NCBI GenBank assembly: GCA_963759295.1 | Contig: CAVWYT010000004.1 | Coordinates: 62,001-126,000, forward strand | DNA length: 64,000 nt | Direction: 5' to 3' | From: WHSW01 sp963759295 | GTDB lineage: Bacteria; Actinomycetota; Thermoleophilia; Solirubrobacterales; 70-9 | In this document: positions 17,565-27,188 of the stretch, one piece after another | Layout of the letters: every line of letters starts with the position of its first letter | Numbering within the stretch: position 1 is the first letter of the stretch | Made by a program: the position numbers and the translations under genes | The notes under the pieces: model-generated | What the model was told of the DNA's origin: nothing | The model's input: the letters and a program-made list of their open reading frames with translations, nothing else | The model's database searches: none

Positions 17565-17654
17565 ATGAACCGTGCCGGCACGCCGCCTTTCTCGACCGCC
17601 CCCACGGGGCCGCAGCGGCGCGCCTGGTTCGCGTATTACTGGCGATTTAGCTAG
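17565..17654 (+). CDS. Aromatic amino acid leader peptide of aroF operon
   Basis: 29-codon ORF, ATG to TAG, whose last ten residues are AWFAYYWRFS: two Trp, two Phe and two Tyr in nine codons, plus an earlier Phe. Such a run is expected only by design and matches ribosome-mediated attenuation leaders (as for trp and phe operons), here covering all three aromatic amino acids. The next gene, 108 nt on, is DAHP synthase, the first enzyme of the shikimate pathway. The stop codon overlaps the 5' strand of a 10-bp hairpin, so ribosome position would affect folding. It is a regulatory peptide; a function of its own is not expected. Confidence 0.8.
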   Translation: MNRAGTPPFSTAPTGPQRRAWFAYYWRFS

Positions 17655-17762
17655 GCGTCCGGCCCGGCCGAAAGGCCCGCGCGAAGAAGGAAAAGCACCG
17701 CCGGACGCCGTAGCAGCAGCGAACCCGTGTGGTGCCAGTGACGAGACCGGAGACTTAGACAG
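17654..17762 (+). promoter_or_regulatory. Structured attenuator region upstream of aroF
   Basis: GGCGTCCGGC (17654–17663) is perfectly complementary to GCCGGACGCC (17700–17709); inside lies GGCC-GAAA-GGCC, a GNRA-capped hairpin. Competing pairings exist: CGGCCC (17660–17665) with GGGCCG in the leader codons (17607–17612), and GCACCGC (17695–17701) with GTGGTGC (17729–17735). No U-run follows, so control may be by Rho, by a high-GC hairpin without a U-tract, or at translation of aroF (SD GGAG at 17749–17752). A ribosome at the leader stop would mask the 17654 strand; one stalled on the Trp/Phe/Tyr codons would leave it free. Confidence 0.6.
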
Positions 17763-18785
17763 ATGATGATCGTGATGAAAGAGGGGGCGACGGAGGAGCA
17801 GATCGCCCACGTCGTAGAGCGAATCGAGGAGGTGGGCTGCTCGGCTCACCTCTCGCGCGGTGAGCTGCTGACGGTGATCGGGGCGATCGGCGATCGCGAC
17901 CGCGTCGCCTCGCTCGGGCTCGAGGGGTCCCCGGGGGTGGACCACCTGGTGCCGATCCTGAAGCCCTACAAGCTCGCCTCGGCGCAGTTCAAGAAGGGCG
18001 GGCGGACGGTGATCGAGATCGACGGCCGCAGGCTCGGCGGCGAGCATTTCGGGCTGATCGCCGGGCCGTGCACGGTCGAGAGCCGCGAGCAGACGCTCGA
18101 GGTGGCGCGAGTCGTCAACGACTCCGGCGCCACGATGCTGCGCGGCGGCGCCTACAAGCCGCGCACCTCGCCCTACAGCTTCCAGGGCCTCGGCGTCGAG
18201 GGCCTGCGGCTGCTGCAGGAGGCGAAGGAGGAGACGGGGCTGCCCGTGGTCACCGAGCTGATGGACGTTCGCGACATCGACGACGTGGTCGAGGTAGCCG
18301 ACGTGATCCAGGTCGGCACCCGCAACATGCAGAACTACACGCTGCTGACCGAGGTCGGCCGGACCGGCAAGGCGGTGCTGCTCAAGCGCGGCCTCGCCTC
18401 GACGCTCGACGACCTGCTGATGGCCTCGGAGTACGTGCTCAAGGAGGGCAACCCGAACGTGATGCTCTGCGAGCGCGGGATCCGGACCTTCGAGACCGCG
18501 TACAGGTTCACGCTCGACCTGCTGGCGATCCCGGTGCTGCGCGAGCTCACCCACCTGCCGATCGTGGTCGACCCGAGCCATGCCCCCGGGCGCCGTGACT
18601 GGGTCCCGGCGATGTCGATGGCGGCCGCGGCCGCCGGGGCCGACGGGATCATCGTCGAGGTCCACAACGATCCCGAGCACGCGATCTGCGACGGCCCGCA
18701 GTCGATGCCCACCGACGGGTTCGCGGACTACGCCGAGCAGGTGCGGCGGGTCGCCGAGGTCGCCGGCAAGCTCGTCGCCGTTTGA
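17763..18785 (+). CDS. aroF: 3-deoxy-7-phosphoheptulonate synthase (DAHP synthase, type Iβ)
   Basis: 340 aa. An N-terminal ferredoxin-like regulatory domain (~1–70, MMIVMKEGATEEQI) precedes the TIM-barrel catalytic domain with GPCTVES, GAYKPRTSPYSFQG, KRG and VDPSHAPGRRD. It condenses PEP and erythrose 4-phosphate, the first step of the shikimate pathway. The N-terminal domain is the form known to confer feedback control by Tyr or Phe. SD GGAG is 10 nt before ATG 17763. It heads aroF-tyrA-aroA, each overlapping the next, behind the aromatic leader peptide. Confidence 0.95.
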   Translation: MMIVMKEGATEEQIAHVVERIEEVGCSAHLSRGELLTVIGAIGDRDRVASLGLEGSPGVDHLVPILKPYKLASAQFKKGGRTVIEIDGRRLGGEHFGLIAGPCTVESREQTLEVARVVNDSGATMLRGGAYKPRTSPYSFQGLGVEGLRLLQEAKEETGLPVVTELMDVRDIDDVVEVADVIQVGTRNMQNYTLLTEVGRTGKAVLLKRGLASTLDDLLMASEYVLKEGNPNVMLCERGIRTFETAYRFTLDLLAIPVLRELTHLPIVVDPSHAPGRRDWVPAMSMAAAAAGADGIIVEVHNDPEHAICDGPQSMPTDGFADYAEQVRRVAEVAGKLVAV

Positions 18786-19879
18786 ACGTCGCGGTCCTCG
18801 GCGTCGGCCTGATCGGAGGCTCGATCGGGCTCGCCGCCCGGCGTCGCATCGGCGCCGAGGTCACCGGCTACGACGCGGATCCCCGCAACCTGGAGCGCGC
18901 GCTCGAGCTCGGAGCGCTCGACCGCTCGGCGGGCTCGGTGGCCGAGGCGGTCGCCGGCGCCGAGGTCGTGTTCTGCGCGGCGCCGGTGCGCGCCCTGGGC
19001 GGGCTGGTCGCCGAGGCGCTGGCGGCGAGCGGACCCGAGTGCGTGGTCAGCGACGTCGGCTCGACGAAGCGGGCGCTGATCGAGTCGCTGGCCGGCAGCG
19101 AGCACAACTCGCGGTTCATCGGCGGTCACCCGCTGGCCGGGGCCGAGACCTCGGGGGTCGGGAACGCGCGCGCCGAGATGCTCGAGGGCGCTCGCTGGTA
19201 TCTGACCCCGACCCCGGACTCCAGCGGGCTCGCCTACGACCGCCTGCAGCGCGCGATCGCCGACCTCGGGGCGCGGCCGCAGGCGATCGATGCGGCGACC
19301 CACGATCGCGTCATGGCGACCGTCAGCCACCTCCCGCACGTGCTCGCGAACGTGCTCGTCCAGGAGGCGGCGGCGGCGCTCTCGGAGGAGTCCGAGCGGC
19401 TGCCCGAGGTCGGGACGAGCTTTCGCGACACAACCCGGGTCGCGGGCGCCAACCCCGCTATCTGGGCGGACATCTTCGCCACCAACAGCGATGCGGTCGC
19501 GGACGGGATCGACGCCGCGGTCGACCGCCTGCGCACCGCCGGCGAGCTGATCCGGGCCGGCGACGCCGCCGGAGTCGCCGCGTGGCACCGCGCAGCCGGC
19601 GAGGACCGCCGGCGGCTGCTGGAGTCCGACCTCGTCGGCGGCGAGCTGCGCGAGATCCGAATCGGGGTCGAGAACCGACCGGGGACGGTCGCCGAGATCG
19701 CTCTCGAGCTCGGTCGCGCGCAGGTCAACATCGAGGACATGGCGCTCTACCCGGCGCCGGACATGCGCACCGGAGCGATCTCGATCTGGGTCGCCGGCGC
19801 CGAGGAGGCCGAGCGCGCCGCGGAGGTGGCCCGGGGGCTGGGCCACGTCGCCTCGGTCGTTGCCGGCGGGACGGCGTGA
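18782..19879 (+). CDS. tyrA: Prephenate dehydrogenase with C-terminal ACT domain
   Basis: 365 aa. The NAD(P) fold starts at once with VLGVGLIGGSIG; GGHPLAGAETSGV is the conserved active-site segment. The last ~75 residues (ENRPGTVAEIALELGRAQVN) form an ACT domain, typically binding tyrosine for feedback inhibition. It oxidises prephenate to 4-hydroxyphenylpyruvate. The start is a TTG overlapping the aroF stop (TTGA), so the two are translationally coupled and under the same attenuator. Confidence 0.93.
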   Translation: MNVAVLGVGLIGGSIGLAARRRIGAEVTGYDADPRNLERALELGALDRSAGSVAEAVAGAEVVFCAAPVRALGGLVAEALAASGPECVVSDVGSTKRALIESLAGSEHNSRFIGGHPLAGAETSGVGNARAEMLEGARWYLTPTPDSSGLAYDRLQRAIADLGARPQAIDAATHDRVMATVSHLPHVLANVLVQEAAAALSEESERLPEVGTSFRDTTRVAGANPAIWADIFATNSDAVADGIDAAVDRLRTAGELIRAGDAAGVAAWHRAAGEDRRRLLESDLVGGELREIRIGVENRPGTVAEIALELGRAQVNIEDMALYPAPDMRTGAISIWVAGAEEAERAAEVARGLGHVASVVAGGTA

Positions 19880-21204
19880 GCAGGTTCGACCCCAGCGGGC
19901 CGTTGCGCGGGACGCTGCGCCCGCCGCCGGACAAGTCGATCTCCCACCGCGCGGCGATCGTCGCCGGAATCGGCGAGGGGGAGACCGAGGTGCGCGGGTT
20001 CCTCCTCGCCGCCGACACCGGGGCCACCGCATCCGCGATGCACGCGGTCGGCGCCTCGGTGGAGGACCTCGGCCCGCGGCAGGCGGGTGCGACGACGATG
20101 CGGATCGGCGGCGTCGGACTGCGCGGCGCCGCGCCCGCCGAGATCGACGTCGGCAACGCCGGCACCCTGTTGCGGCTGTTGCCGGGGTGGCTCGCCGGCC
20201 AGCCCGGCGGCGAGTGGACGCTCTCGGGCGACGAGTCGATCCGCCGCCGGCCGGTGGACCGGATCGCCGAGCCGCTGAGCAGGATGGGGGCCGAGGTCGA
20301 GGCGCGCGGGGGGCTGCCGCCGCTCGTCGTGCGCGGCTCGGAGCTGCACGGGATCGACTACCGGATGCCGGTGGCCAGCGCTCAGGTGAAGTCGTGCCTG
20401 CTGCTCGCGGGCCTGCTCGCCGAAGGTCCCACGAGCGTGATCGAGGCGCGCCCGACGCGCGATCACACCGAGCGCATGCTGCGCGCGGCGGGCGCCGTGG
20501 TGCGGACTGAGGCCGCCGGAACGCAGGTGGCGATCCGCGGCGAGCTGCCGGCCCGGCGGGTGACGGTCGAATCGGCGGTGCGGCTCGAGCCCGGCGAGAT
20601 CGTCGTTCCCGGCGACTTCTCCTCGGCCGCCTTCGCGATCGTCGCCGCGCTGCTCGTCCGCGGCAGCGAGGTGCGGCTGGAGGGCGTCGGGATCAACCCT
20701 GGGCGAATCGGGCTGCTCGGGATCCTGACGCGGATGGGGGCCGGCCTCGAGGTGATCGAGACGGCCGCCGCCGGGGGGGAGCCGGTGGCGACGATCGTCG
20801 CCCGACCGGGCCCGCTGCAGGCGACCAGGGTGGGCTCCGGAGAGGTGCCGGCGGCGATCGACGAGCTTCCCCTGGTGGCGCTCGCCGGCTGCTTCGCCGA
20901 CGGGACGACCATCGTCTCAGGCGCCGAGGAGCTCCGCCACAAGGAGTCGGACCGGATCGCGACCGTGGTCGGCGGCCTGCGCGCGCTCGGCGCCGAGATC
21001 GAGGCGACCGAGGACGGGTTCGCGGTCACCGGCACCGGCGGCCTGCGCGGCGGGAGAATCAGCTCCGGCGGCGACCACCGGGTGGCGATGCTGGGCGCGG
21101 TCGCGGGGGTGGCGTCGCGCGAGGGTGTCGAGATCGAGGGGTTCGAGGCCGCCGGGGTCAGCTACCCGGGGTTCGAGGCGGACCTGCGCGGGCTGCTGGG
21201 CTAG
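19876..21204 (+). CDS. aroA: 3-phosphoshikimate 1-carboxyvinyltransferase (EPSP synthase)
   Basis: 442 aa. PPPDKSISHRAAIVAGIGEG at the N-terminus, GNAGTLLRLLPG, and ELRHKESDRI near the C-terminus are the family's substrate-binding segments. It transfers the enolpyruvyl group from PEP to shikimate 3-phosphate. The start is a GTG overlapping the tyrA stop (GTGA). Last gene of the aroF operon; a long imperfect hairpin starting at its stop codon separates it from the convergent cupin gene. Confidence 0.95.
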   Translation: MSRFDPSGPLRGTLRPPPDKSISHRAAIVAGIGEGETEVRGFLLAADTGATASAMHAVGASVEDLGPRQAGATTMRIGGVGLRGAAPAEIDVGNAGTLLRLLPGWLAGQPGGEWTLSGDESIRRRPVDRIAEPLSRMGAEVEARGGLPPLVVRGSELHGIDYRMPVASAQVKSCLLLAGLLAEGPTSVIEARPTRDHTERMLRAAGAVVRTEAAGTQVAIRGELPARRVTVESAVRLEPGEIVVPGDFSSAAFAIVAALLVRGSEVRLEGVGINPGRIGLLGILTRMGAGLEVIETAAAGGEPVATIVARPGPLQATRVGSGEVPAAIDELPLVALAGCFADGTTIVSGAEELRHKESDRIATVVGGLRALGAEIEATEDGFAVTGTGGLRGGRISSGGDHRVAMLGAVAGVASREGVEIEGFEAAGVSYPGFEADLRGLLG

Positions 21205-21240
21205 CCCTTGGCGACGAGCCTCGGTACGTCAGCCGGGCTA
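21202..21240. terminator. Bidirectional hairpin between aroA and the cupin gene
   Basis: TAGCCC (21202–21207) pairs with GGGCTA (21235–21240), then GGC/GCC and GACG/CGTC after small bulges, ~13 bp with a 10-nt loop. It contains both stop codons of the converging genes. No U-tract on either side, as in many GC-rich actinobacterial hairpins; terminator function is inferred. Confidence 0.45.
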
Positions 21241-21561
21241 AGTGCTCGGGTGGCCGATCCCGGGCCAAGGGGAGAGCAAGAGCAGCAGGCGCGTGTCCGC
21301 GGTCGCGCGAACCTCGTGGCGCTCGTTGGGATCGAACGACGCGAGCAGGCCCGGGCCTCCGGCGACGGTCTCGCCGTCGGAGTCGTCGATCTCGACCGCG
21401 CCGGAGACGACGACCACCCAGGCGCGCTCGTGCACCTGGTGCTCCTGCAGCCGTTCGCCGGCCGGCAGGTTGATCGCGATCACCCTGCCCTCGTCGTCGG
21501 AGGCGAGGACCTCCGGGTTGTGAGCCTGAACGTCCAACCGCGCGGTGTCCCAGGTTCGCAT
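21238..21561 (-). CDS. Small cupin-domain protein
   Basis: 107 aa from the ATG at 21561; a longer upstream extension lacks conserved character and would run into cmk. INLPAGERLQEHQVHERAWVVVVSGAVEI is the first cupin motif (G-x5-H-x-H-like, His and Glu as metal ligands), with DPNERHEVRA resembling motif 2. A single-domain β-barrel of unknown substrate. The ATG follows TAGAGT by 7 nt (leaderless type). It diverges from cmk and converges on aroA. Confidence 0.75.
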   Translation of the reverse strand: MRTWDTARLDVQAHNPEVLASDDEGRVIAINLPAGERLQEHQVHERAWVVVVSGAVEIDDSDGETVAGGPGLLASFDPNERHEVRATADTRLLLLLSPWPGIGHPST

Positions 21562-21568
21562 GGGCGCA

Positions 21569-21578
21569 ACTCTATCCT
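21569..21578. promoter_or_regulatory. Overlapping divergent -10 elements, cupin and cmk
   Basis: ACTCTATCCT contains TATCCT on the plus strand (21573–21578, 9 nt before cmk ATG) and TAGAGT on the minus strand (21574–21569, 7 nt before the cupin ATG). The central TA is shared. Confidence 0.45.
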
Positions 21579-21587
21579 CCCGCCGCC

Positions 21588-22227
21588 ATGGTGATCGCGA
21601 TCGACGGCCCCGCCGGGGCCGGCAAGTCAACCGTCGCCCGTGGCGTCGCCGCGGCGCTCGGGCTCACGTACTTGGACTCCGGGGCGATGTACCGCTGCGT
21701 CGCCCTGGCGGCGCTGCGCGCGGGCGCCGACCTCGACGACGGGGCGGCGGTGACCGCGATCGCGAGCGGAATCGAGATCCGGCTCGACGGGCCGTTGGTC
21801 GAGCTCGACGGGGAGGACGTGAGCGCGGCGATCCGCGGCCCCGAGGTCGCCGCCGCCGCGTCGCGGATCTCCGTGCACCCGGGTGTCCGCGGGGCGATGG
21901 TGGCGCGCCAGCGCCGGCTGATCGAGGCGGGCCGGTACGTGGCCGAAGGGCGCGACATCGGCACCGTGGTCAGCCCCGACGCGCCGCTGAAGGTCTTCCT
22001 GACCGCGACCGACGAGGAGCGCGCCCGGCGCCGCGCCGACGAGAGCGGCGAGTCGCCGGCCGTCGTGCTCGCCGCCCAGGGGGACCGCGACGCCCGCGAT
22101 CGCGAGCGCGAGCACGGAGCGCTGCGCGCCGCCGCCCGATGCGGTCGAGATCGAGACCACGAACCTCGGCGTCGATGAGGTCGTCGCCCGGGTTGTCGAG
22201 CTCGCGCGCGAGCGTGGGATCGGCTGA
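21588..22227 (+). CDS. cmk: Cytidylate kinase (one frameshift near the 3' end)
   Basis: P-loop kinase phosphorylating CMP/dCMP. GPAGAGKSTVARGVAAALG is the Walker A region; LDSGAMYRCVAL and EGRDIGTVVSPDAPLKVFLTA are conserved. The frame breaks between ~22125 and 22135: after DAPLKVF...REREHGALRAA the conserved tail DAVEIETTNLGVDEVVARVV is read in the next frame and stops at 22227. One extra base explains it. Corrected length ~212 aa, normal for the family. der follows within a few bases, as is common in actinobacteria. Confidence 0.9.
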
Positions 22228-22231
22228 GCCG

Positions 22232-23587
22232 GTGGCCGGCGCGCGCCCGCCGAGGATCGCCGTGGTCGGCTTTCCGAACGTCGGCAAGTCGACGCTCGTC
22301 AACCGCCTGGTCGGCGGTCGCGAGGCCGTGGTCCACGCCGAGGCGGGGGTGACCCGCGACCGCAAGGCGCTCGCCTGCGAGTGGAACGGGGTCCGCTTCG
22401 AGCTCGTCGACACCGGGGGCGTCGACCTCGAGGCCGAGGACTCGCTCTCGCGGGCGGTTCGGCATCAGGCGCGCGAGGCGATCGCCGACGCCGACGTGGT
22501 CGCGCTCGTGGTCGACGCCCGCGCCGGGCTGCGCCAGGGCGACGCCGAGGTCGCCGACATCCTGCGCCGCGGCGAGCGCCCGGTCGTCGTGGTCGCGAAC
22601 AAGGTCGACGGATCGACCGAGGAGCCGCTGGTCGCCGACCTCTACGCGCTCGGGCTCGGCGAGCCGCTGCCGGTGTCAGCCACCCACGGCCGGGGCACCG
22701 GCGACCTGCTGGACCGGCTCACCCAACTGCTCCGCGTCTCCGCAGCCTCGCGCCCGGGGGCGTACGGGCCGGGTGGGGACGAGGAGCCGGTGCGGATCGC
22801 CGTGATCGGCCGTCCGAACGTCGGCAAGTCGACCTTGGTCAACGCCTTCCTCGGCGCCGAGCGGGTGATCGTCTCGGAGATCGCCGGGACGACCCGCGAC
22901 GCGATCGACACGCCGCTGGAGTTCGACGGCCGCGAGCTGATCCTCGTCGACACGGCCGGGATTCGGAGGCGGACGAAGGTCGCCGGAACGGTCGACTACT
23001 ACGCCCAGCTGCGGTCCGAGCGCGCCGCGGAGCGCGCCGACGTCGCGATCCTCGTCTGCGACGCCGCCGATGGGGTCACCTCCGAGGACCTGCGGATCGC
23101 CGAGCTCGCGATGCGAAGCGGCTGCGCGACGCTCGTGGCGCTCAACAAGTGGGATCTCGCAGAGGACCCGGAACGCCTGCTCGAGGACGCCTCGGCGCGG
23201 CTCACGAAGCGGATCCGGCAGCGACCGCCGGTGATCGCGACCTCGGCGAGCGGCGGGCGGGGCGTGGCGAGGCTGCTCGAGCGCGCGGTCGCGCTCGCCG
23301 ACCGGCGCGCCGAGCGGATCGCCACCTCGGAGCTCAATCGGGCCGTGGGCGAGGTGGTGGCGGCGCGGCCGCCGCCCCAGAAGCGCGGCAAGCGCCTGCG
23401 CCTCTACTACTCGGCCCAGGTCGAGACCCGCCCCCCGCGGATCGCGATCCAGGTCAACGACCGCCGGCTGATCACCCGCGACTGGGCCTACCACCTCGAG
23501 AACCGGCTCCGGGACGCCTACGACCTCCAGGGCGTGCCGCTGGTGATCGACTTCGTGCCCAAGAAGCGCGGTATAACGCGCAGGTGA
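22232..23587 (+). CDS. der: Ribosome-assembly GTPase Der (EngA)
   Basis: 451 aa with two consecutive G domains: GFPNVGKST near residue 12 and GRPNVGKST near 192, each with its own DTGG/DTAG and NKVD/NKWD motifs, followed by a KH-like C-terminal domain (LRLYYSAQVETRPPRIAIQVND). Essential factor in 50S assembly. The start is ambiguous: GTG 22232 (5 nt after the cmk stop) or GTG 22214 inside the cmk tail. The stop overlaps the GTG of the DUF3352 gene (GTGA). Confidence 0.95.
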   Translation: MAGARPPRIAVVGFPNVGKSTLVNRLVGGREAVVHAEAGVTRDRKALACEWNGVRFELVDTGGVDLEAEDSLSRAVRHQAREAIADADVVALVVDARAGLRQGDAEVADILRRGERPVVVVANKVDGSTEEPLVADLYALGLGEPLPVSATHGRGTGDLLDRLTQLLRVSAASRPGAYGPGGDEEPVRIAVIGRPNVGKSTLVNAFLGAERVIVSEIAGTTRDAIDTPLEFDGRELILVDTAGIRRRTKVAGTVDYYAQLRSERAAERADVAILVCDAADGVTSEDLRIAELAMRSGCATLVALNKWDLAEDPERLLEDASARLTKRIRQRPPVIATSASGGRGVARLLERAVALADRRAERIATSELNRAVGEVVAARPPPQKRGKRLRLYYSAQVETRPPRIAIQVNDRRLITRDWAYHLENRLRDAYDLQGVPLVIDFVPKKRGITRR

Positions 23588-25341
23588 GAGAGCGGTTGAA
23601 GACCGTCCGCTACGCGGTCGCCGACCTCGCCTATCTCGTCGGCAGGGCGCTGAGGCGGCTCCCGCCCGCCTTCGCTCGCGCCTTCCGCGGCTTCTGGGGC
23701 GGGCTCACGGTCGCCGCGCGCCGCCGCCTCTTGGCCGCGGTCGGCGCCGTGATCGTCGTCGGGCTGTTCTTCGCCCTTCTGGTGCCCAACCTCCCGTGCC
23801 AGTTCCCGGGCGGGGACTCGTGCCCGCCCGACGACGACGCCGCCGCGCTCGTGCCGGCCGCCGCGCTCGCCTACCTGCACGCGAACCTCGATCCCGAGAC
23901 CGAGGAGTTCGAGGCCGCGACCGACCGCGCGGCCGCGATCCCGCTGCTCAGCGAGCAGATCGCCTCGCGGGCGCTCGCTCCGATCCCGGGCCTCGCCGGC
24001 ACCGGGGGCCAGTTCGCCTCCGAGGTGCGACCCTGGTTCGGCGGCGAGGCGGCGATCGCCGTGCTCTCCGGGGCGCGGGCCCCGCAGCCGGTCTTCCTGC
24101 TCGAGGCCGAGGACGCCGACGGCGCCCGCATGTTCGCCTCCGGGCTGGCGGGGGACAGGCCCCGGATGGAGGAGCACGGCGGGACCGAGGTCAGCGTCGC
24201 CGCCCGCGGGGTGGCGACGGCCCAGCTCGAGGGCTTCCTGGTCATCGGCTCGCTGAAGGGCGTCGACGCCGTGATCGAGGCGGCCGATGGCGACAGCGAC
24301 TCGCTCGCCGATGACGCGGCCGCCACCGAGGCCCGCGACGAGCTCCCCGAGCACCGGTTCGCGGAGGCATGGGTTTCACGGGAGGGCGTCGCGAAGCTGA
24401 TCGCCGGCGCCCGCGGGCAGCTCGGCACGCTGACGCCGCTGACCGAGCCCGGCGCAACCCGCGGGGTCGCCGCCTCGCTCGAAGCGACCGACGACGGTTA
24501 CGAGCTCGCGATTCGCAGCTTGATCGACCCCGAGCGCGCCGAGGCGGCGCCCGGGTTCTTCGCCGCCTTCCCGCGCTTCGAGCCGGGGCTGCCCGAGCTG
24601 CTACCGGACGATGCGCTCGGCTACCTCGGGTTCGGCGACCCCGCGAGCACGATCGAGGCGCTGCTCGGCCAGGCGAGCGCCGAGGCGCCCGGGATCGCCG
24701 CCGGCTTCGAGGACCTGGTCCGGGCTCTGCGAAAGCGCGGCGGGGTGGACCTCGAGGGCGGGCTGCTCGATTCGCTCGGCGGCGAGGCCGGGGTCGCGCT
24801 CGCCCCCCGCGGCCGGGGCGCCGGCGGCGGGGCGGCCAACCTGCCGTATCTGGAGCTGGTCGCCGACGAGGTCGACGAGGACGCCGCCCGCAGGGCGCTG
24901 GCCGCGCTCCAAGGGCCGCTCGCCGACGCCGGCTCCAGGGACGTGCAGGCGCCGGTGTTCGACCGGCGCGAGATCGACGGCGTCGAGGCTCACAGCCTGC
25001 GGCTGTCGCCGACGGTCGAGCTCACCTACGCCGTCTTCGGCGGCCTGGTGGCGATCGCGACCGCGCCCGACGCGGTCGCGGAGCTCGCCTCGGGCGAGGG
25101 TGGCCTCGACGACAGCGACCTGTACAAGCGCGCCACCGACGGCTTCGATGACGAGCTCTCGCTGCTCGGCTACCTCGACTTGCGCTCCCTGGTCGCCACC
25201 GCCGAGCTGCTCGGGCTCGCCGAGGATCCGCTGTACGCGACCTTCGCCGCCGACTTCCGGCGGCTCGACGCGCTCGGACTCGAGCTCAGCCGGACCGACG
25301 ACGAGCTCGCCACCGACGTGCGACTGCTGCTCGCGGACTAA
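23584..25341 (+). CDS. DUF3352-type membrane-anchored protein
   Basis: 585 aa, GTG start overlapping the der stop. A basic cytoplasmic N-terminus is followed by one membrane helix (~residues 57–77, LLAAVGAVIVVGLFFALLVP) and a large outside domain. LVPAAALAYLHANLD, a strongly acidic Ala-rich composition and the ending ALGLELSRTDDELATDVRLLL recall the DUF3352 family of actinobacteria, whose function is unknown. Coupling to der may only reflect operon structure. Only two Cys lie just after the helix (PCQFPGGDSCPP), perhaps a disulfide. Confidence 0.65.
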   Translation: MRERLKTVRYAVADLAYLVGRALRRLPPAFARAFRGFWGGLTVAARRRLLAAVGAVIVVGLFFALLVPNLPCQFPGGDSCPPDDDAAALVPAAALAYLHANLDPETEEFEAATDRAAAIPLLSEQIASRALAPIPGLAGTGGQFASEVRPWFGGEAAIAVLSGARAPQPVFLLEAEDADGARMFASGLAGDRPRMEEHGGTEVSVAARGVATAQLEGFLVIGSLKGVDAVIEAADGDSDSLADDAAATEARDELPEHRFAEAWVSREGVAKLIAGARGQLGTLTPLTEPGATRGVAASLEATDDGYELAIRSLIDPERAEAAPGFFAAFPRFEPGLPELLPDDALGYLGFGDPASTIEALLGQASAEAPGIAAGFEDLVRALRKRGGVDLEGGLLDSLGGEAGVALAPRGRGAGGGAANLPYLELVADEVDEDAARRALAALQGPLADAGSRDVQAPVFDRREIDGVEAHSLRLSPTVELTYAVFGGLVAIATAPDAVAELASGEGGLDDSDLYKRATDGFDDELSLLGYLDLRSLVATAELLGLAEDPLYATFAADFRRLDALGLELSRTDDELATDVRLLLAD

Positions 25342-25354
25342 CCTTCTGCGACCT

Positions 25355-26611
<1,257 letters not shown>

Positions 26612-26612
26612 T

Positions 26613-27140
26613 CTAGGCGCGCGGCTGCTGCTCGGTGGCCTGGTCGCCGAGGCCGACCGGGGCAGCCGAGCCGGTCGCCCGATCGACCTTGTGGACGACG
26701 TCGGCGGGCTCGGCGACGCCGGCGAAGACGAAGTTGTAGTCGTCGCCGGCGGCGGTGTCGAAGTCGACGTCGCCGACCTGCAGCACGCGCTGGAGGACCG
26801 ACTGGTTGTAGTTGACGTTCTGCACCCGCTCGAGGCGGGTCTCCTGGATCGTGCGCGAGACGATCCCGCGCTTGATGTGCAGGCGCCGGTTCGTGATCGT
26901 GTAGTTGGTCGCGACCCGCTTCACGAACCCGACCAGGATCGTCAGCGCGACCCCGACCAGGGCGATGGTCACGACCAGCCCGGTGTCGGTCTCGTCGCCG
27001 AAAAACCCGGTCGCGAGCGCGACCAGCAGGCAGATCAGTGCGGTGGCGATCACGCCCTTGATGTAGAAGTCGAGGATCGCCCTCCACGAGGGGTGTCCCT
27101 CGTAGAGCACCTGCTCGCCAGGGTGGAGCTTCGGCGCCAC
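26613..27140 (-). CDS. Membrane protein with bacterial PH (bPH2-like) domain
   Basis: 175 aa. LHPGEQVLYEGHPSWRAIL is the typical start, followed by two membrane helices (~residues 27–45 and 55–73) and then NYTITNRRLHIKRGIVSRTIQETRLERVQNV, the bPH core with its R..IPL-like turn. A C-terminal ~40-residue tail is low in complexity. Role unknown; such proteins are common in actinobacteria. GTG start with TAGACT exactly 6 nt upstream (leaderless type). Divergent from priA. Confidence 0.75.
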   Translation of the reverse strand: MAPKLHPGEQVLYEGHPSWRAILDFYIKGVIATALICLLVALATGFFGDETDTGLVVTIALVGVALTILVGFVKRVATNYTITNRRLHIKRGIVSRTIQETRLERVQNVNYNQSVLQRVLQVGDVDFDTAAGDDYNFVFAGVAEPADVVHKVDRATGSAAPVGLGDQATEQQPRA

Positions 27141-27146
27141 GGCGGC

Positions 27147-27181
27147 AGTCTAACCGCGGCGACCGCGCCCGTCACTAGCCT
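27147..27181. promoter_or_regulatory. Divergent promoter pair for PH-domain gene and priA
   Basis: Two separate -10 elements: TAGACT on the minus strand (27152–27147, 6 nt before GTG 27140) and TAGCCT on the plus strand (27176–27181, 7 nt before ATG 27189). Both positions fit leaderless starts. Confidence 0.45.
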
Positions 27182-27188
27182 CCGGCCG

